In this document: in pieces, positions 5,204 to 6,868 of the stretch
How the letters are laid out: each line of letters starts with the position of its first letter
Numbering within the stretch: the stretch's first letter is position 1
Assembly (NCBI GenBank): GCA_021798635.1
Contig: JAJZGH010000253.1
Span: forward strand, 1 to 6,868
Length of the DNA: 6,868 nt
Direction of reading: 5' to 3'
From: Planctomycetota bacterium
Lineage (GTDB): Bacteria > Planctomycetota > Phycisphaerae > WQYP01
Translations under genes and position numbers: made by a program
The notes under the pieces: generated by a model
What the model was told of the DNA's origin: nothing
The model's database searches: none
What the model saw: the letters and a program-made list of their open reading frames with translations, nothing else

Positions 5204-5237
5204 GCGGCGCGAAGTTGTGATCCAACATACGCGCCGC
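5204..5237 (-). terminator. Intrinsic terminator between convergent genes
   Basis: GCGGCGCG (5204-5211) pairs with CGCGCCGC (5230-5237), an 8-bp all-GC stem. Inside it, GTTG/CAAC (5214-5217/5223-5226) extends the structure. Read on the minus strand it is followed by GGTTTTG, a short T-run, so it mainly ends the PEP-CTERM gene transcript 39 bp beyond its stop. It may also stop transcription from the PDZ gene, as no other strong hairpin follows that gene. Confidence 0.65.
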
Positions 5238-5275
5238 AGCTCTGAAAATAATGGGGTAATGCGATTGCTTGACCG

Positions 5276-5935
5276 TCAACCGCTTGCCGTTTTGCGCGAC
5301 CAACGGTTGTTTAACCGGCTTGGACTGCGTAGAAAAAGCAACATTCCAAGAGCACCGGCCAATCCAAGCGACCACCCCGTCGGTTCGGGGACAACATCTT
5401 TATCACTGAGGAACGTATAGGTGGCACCTCCGGGCGACGTGTAGGTGCCATTTTCCGCGACACTGGGGAAATTGACCAGATCGGTGTTCGCCGGAACGGC
5501 GAGAACATCCCACGGGCTGTCCGGCTTGACGACGCTCGGGTCCTCCTGCCCATCTTCCGGGTAGGTCATTGAGAAGACCGAAAAGGTGTCGCCAAAGTTT
5601 GTGCCCAAGGCGGATGGATAAATTCGGAGCATATCAGATATCGTTGGCAAGACACCGGTGGGATTTAGCCAGTAGATATCACCGGCTTGGAGGAAAACTC
5701 CACCGGTTGAATATTCCGGCACTCCGTCGGGCCCTGCGTTCACGGCGATGGACGGTGAAAAGGGGCCGGTTGTTCCTTCGGTGATCGTCATGGAACTGTT
5801 TGATCCCTTTTCGATGACTGTTAAATTAAAGGGTGTCGCCGCCTGTTGAGGATTACCGACGGGTAATGGTGCCCCCATGGCGGAGGAATGCAGCCCAAGG
5901 ATCGCTATTCCAATGGCAAAAAAAGTCGATTTCAT
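5276..5935 (-). CDS. PEP-CTERM sorting-domain surface protein
   Basis: A 219-residue exported protein. The signal peptide is MKSTFFAIGIAILGLHSSAM followed by GA, and the mature part is rich in Thr, Ser, Gly and Pro. The C-terminal PEP-CTERM signal is VVPEPTGWSLGLAGALGMLL (181-200), then FLR and a basic tail. This tripartite signal directs proteins to exosortase (EpsH/XrtA family) processing and surface or extracellular-matrix attachment; no exosortase gene is in this window. The central region (about 35-178), with VFLQAGDIYWLNPTG and SDMLRIYP, looks like an all-beta domain and matches no family I recognise. The post-anchor tail of about 16 residues is longer than the usual few. ATG 5933-5935 is chosen: AGGAG lies eight bases upstream and the signal peptide begins there. 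The upstream extension to 6064 is spurious because it reads through a hairpin repeat. Confidence 0.9.
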   Translation of the reverse strand: MKSTFFAIGIAILGLHSSAMGAPLPVGNPQQAATPFNLTVIEKGSNSSMTITEGTTGPFSPSIAVNAGPDGVPEYSTGGVFLQAGDIYWLNPTGVLPTISDMLRIYPSALGTNFGDTFSVFSMTYPEDGQEDPSVVKPDSPWDVLAVPANTDLVNFPSVAENGTYTSPGGATYTFLSDKDVVPEPTGWSLGLAGALGMLLFLRSPSRLNNRWSRKTASG

Positions 5936-5971
5936 AAATGGTTCTCCTGAAGAAAAGTCCATTCCTCGCGG

Positions 5972-5992
5972 CCCGGGGTACAACCCCGGGCA
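5972..5992. repeat. Perfect GC hairpin in the PEP-CTERM gene leader
   Basis: GCCCGGGG (5972-5979) and CCCCGGGC (5985-5992) form an 8-bp stem with loop TACAA (TTGTA on the minus strand). It ends about 37 bases upstream of the minus-strand ATG. No T-run follows the hairpin closely, so it is more likely a dispersed palindromic repeat or a leader stem than a terminator for the gene at 6095. Confidence 0.6.
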
Positions 5993-6007
5993 GATGCGCG
6001 GGAGTTT

Positions 6008-6035
6008 CTTATGAATTCCGACGGGTGCCGGGCAA
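6008..6035 (-). promoter_or_regulatory. Possible housekeeping promoter for the PEP-CTERM gene
   Basis: On the minus strand TTGCCC (6030-6035) lies 16 bases before CATAAG (6008-6013). Each box matches the sigma-70 consensus at four of six positions. Initiation would fall near 6001 and leave a 65-base leader that includes the 5972-5992 hairpin. No GG-N10-GC sigma-54 site was found in this spacer. Confidence 0.3.
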
Positions 6036-6094
6036 GTCCGAAATGGACTGCCTCGCTCTGTCACGCGTCCTGAATTTACCGGTTGTTACATGCG

Positions 6095-6451
6095 TCACCT
6101 ACCCGGTTGCAGCAAAGCAACCGCTGATTCCAGACCGCGCCATGTCGGCAGGTAGCACTCTATTCCGGCTCGGCGCGACAGAAGCTCCAGATCAGGCCGG
6201 TTCGGCGCGCCGACGGCAATTACCTGGACTTCCGAGGCCATCCGCCTGAAGTTCGCCGCCAGCGTGAGCCACATATCCGTATGTTCGGCCAGGTCCACTA
6301 CGACGACCCGCGCTCGGTGTCTCTGGATTTCCCGCATAATCGCCTCTTCCGGCACAGCGGTCAGAATGCACCACAACCAATCCGGCGAATTTTCTACCTG
6401 TAAGTCGCCGGTGGTGATGGCGATGATCGGATAATGTTGAACCATAGACAT
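6095..6451 (-). CDS. Stand-alone degenerate receiver-like protein
   Basis: A 118-residue protein with the alternating strand/helix pattern of a CheY-like receiver. YPIIAIT (7-13) would be strand 1, AIMREIQRHRARVVVVDLAE (37-56) helix 2 and strand 3, MWLTLAANFRRMASEVQVIAVG (60-81) helix 3 and strand 4, and PDLELLSRRAGIECYLP (86-102) helix 4 and strand 5, with a last helix to 118. Asp53 sits where the phosphoacceptor Asp would be. The conserved Thr/Ser after strand 4 is Gly81, the Lys after strand 5 is absent (YLP), and the acidic pair after strand 1 is missing. It would therefore be an atypical receiver or pseudo-receiver; a different alpha/beta fold is possible. A sigma-54 promoter lies 57 bp upstream. 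ATG 6451 is used, with ATG 6445 as an alternative; both have weak ribosome sites. Confidence 0.68.
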   Translation of the reverse strand: MSMVQHYPIIAITTGDLQVENSPDWLWCILTAVPEEAIMREIQRHRARVVVVDLAEHTDMWLTLAANFRRMASEVQVIAVGAPNRPDLELLSRRAGIECYLPTWRGLESAVALLQPGR

Positions 6452-6471
6452 ATAGACATCTCATCTTGCGC

Positions 6472-6491
6472 CGCACGGGAAATTCCGTGTG
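6472..6491 (-). other. Hairpin in the leader of the receiver-like gene
   Basis: CGCACGG (6472-6478) pairs with CCGTGTG (6485-6491), seven pairs including one G-U, around the loop GAAATT. It lies between the predicted sigma-54 start near 6497 and the ATG at 6451, so it would form near the 5' end of the mRNA. It may stabilise the transcript; no regulatory role is shown. Confidence 0.35.
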
Positions 6492-6507
6492 CATTGAACC
6501 TTGTAAA

Positions 6508-6523
6508 AGCAACATCCGTGCCG
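6508..6523 (-). promoter_or_regulatory. Sigma-54 (RpoN) promoter, -24/-12 type
   Basis: Read on the minus strand the site is CGGCACG-GATG-TTGCT. The RpoN consensus is TGGCACG-N4-TTGCW, so every specified base matches except the first (C, also a pyrimidine). The invariant GG is at 6522-6521 and GC at 6510-6509, with exactly ten bases between. Transcription would begin near 6497 and give a leader of about 46 bases before ATG 6451. The neighbouring gene ends in a Fis-type DNA-binding domain typical of sigma-54 activators, which supports the site. Confidence 0.78.
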
Positions 6524-6582
6524 GAGTCAAAAAGTGGGAAGAACATACTTGTAAATGGTTTAATTCCAATGACTTGCGGATT

Positions 6583-6612
6583 ATTATAACGGCCGATACG
6601 GCAGGGGGTCAG
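6583..6612 (-). promoter_or_regulatory. Possible sigma-70-type promoter upstream of the sigma-54 site
   Basis: On the minus strand CTGACC (6607-6612) is 18 bases from a perfect TATAAT (6583-6588). Transcription would start near 6576, about 125 bases before the receiver-like gene. It could give basal expression alongside the sigma-54 promoter. The -35 box matches the consensus at only four of six positions. Confidence 0.35.
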
Positions 6613-6715
6613 AGCGCCGGGAATGCTCCACAATGGCACCGATGGCAACCGGATGCGATGGGCTTTGCCGCACTGTATCTGCATAGGCGCGAAGTTGATA
6701 CCACTTTGGCAACTT

Positions 6716-6732
6716 TGAGCCGAAATGGCTCA
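6716..6732. promoter_or_regulatory. 17-bp dyad, candidate enhancer for the sigma-54 activator or gene-end hairpin
   Basis: TGAGCC-GAAAT-GGCTCA is a perfect 6+6 dyad with a five-base centre, the geometry of NtrC-type enhancer sites. It is about 220-235 bp upstream of the predicted sigma-54 start, within the normal working distance of enhancer-binding proteins. It also lies 9 bp after the stop at 6742, so it could be a simple 3' hairpin of that gene. No T-run follows it on the minus strand, which weakens a terminator reading. Confidence 0.4.
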
Positions 6733-6741
6733 TGGGTGTGT

Positions 6742-6867
6742 TCAATGGCGCAGGCCGTAGCGCTGCGCGAGGCGGCAAAGGCGGCGGCGTTCGATATGCA
6801 AAAGCGCTGCGGCGCGGCTCACCTGACCTTGGGTTTCACTCAGGGCCAATTGCACCAGTTCTCTCTG
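6742..6867 (-). CDS. Sigma-54 activator (NtrC family), C-terminal Fis-type HTH fragment
   Basis: The frame enters from the right edge and ends at TGA 6742-6744, giving the last 41 residues: QRELVQLALSETQGQVSRAA then ALLHIERRRLCRLAQRYGLRH. This fits the Fis-type helix-turn-helix that ends sigma-54 enhancer-binding proteins, with the pattern ALxxTxGnxsxAAxLLgIxRxxLxRxxxxYGL. In NtrC-family proteins it follows a receiver and an AAA+ ATPase domain; both would lie outside this window. Fis-type ends also occur in a few other proteins, so the ATPase domain is assumed, not seen. The sigma-54 promoter 220 bp downstream makes the family call more likely. The recognition helix is unusually Arg-rich (ERRRLCRL). 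Confidence 0.8.
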   Translation of the reverse strand, partial: QRELVQLALSETQGQVSRAAALLHIERRRLCRLAQRYGLRH

Positions 6868-6868
6868 C

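Noticed and set aside
5936..6064. Extension of the PEP-CTERM gene frame to 6064
   Set aside because: It would put 43 residues ahead of a clear signal peptide and read through a palindromic hairpin. The ATG at 5935 has a good ribosome site.
1..6868. CRISPR arrays, tRNA or rRNA genes, insertion sequences with transposase, prophage genes
   Set aside because: Looked for on both strands. No regularly spaced direct repeats, no tRNA-like or rRNA sequence, and no transposase or integrase motif were seen.

Overview
The window looks like a chromosomal segment of a planctomycete-type bacterium, possibly of the Phycisphaerae. This is inferred from the gene mix: a DUF1844-type tail, an ECF sigma/membrane anti-sigma pair, a PEP-CTERM surface protein, many dispersed hairpin repeats and long spacers in moderately GC-rich DNA. 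No marker gene proves the lineage. The only housekeeping gene is pyrD, a class 1B dihydroorotate dehydrogenase on the minus strand. It converges with the 3' end of a DUF1844-like gene.

Layout: 2-103, tail of a DUF1844-like gene (+). 158-191, a GCGGAT-type repeat that forms a hairpin beside the pyrD stop. 182-1144, pyrD (-). 1231-1404, two 28-bp inverted copies of the same repeat family around 118 bp, resembling a small non-autonomous element. 1405-1789, a non-coding stretch rich in hairpins. 1801-2679, four short plus-strand ORFs chained by three ATGA stop/start overlaps, each with a GGAGG upstream; the third is a four-helix membrane protein and none has a recognised function. 2618-2634, a dispersed repeat hairpin inside the last of these ORFs. 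2874-5105, a plus-strand operon: ECF sigma factor, single-pass membrane anti-sigma-like protein, and exported PDZ protein without a protease domain. 5204-5237, a terminator. 5276-5935, a PEP-CTERM surface protein (-). 6095-6451, a stand-alone degenerate receiver-like protein (-). 6742-6867, the C-terminal Fis-type helix-turn-helix of a protein that looks like an NtrC-family sigma-54 activator (-), cut by the window edge.

Two regulatory modules stand out. The first is the sigma/anti-sigma/PDZ operon, which by its architecture looks like an envelope-sensing circuit. The second is at the right end: a near-consensus sigma-54 promoter (6508-6523, minus) sits just upstream of the receiver-like gene, a 17-bp perfect dyad lies about 220 bp further upstream at enhancer distance, and the probable sigma-54 activator gene is next to it. 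This suggests a local activator, enhancer and promoter circuit feeding an atypical receiver protein beside a PEP-CTERM gene. Functions beyond pyrD, the sigma factor and the PEP-CTERM assignment are inferred from motifs read by eye; no database search was run.
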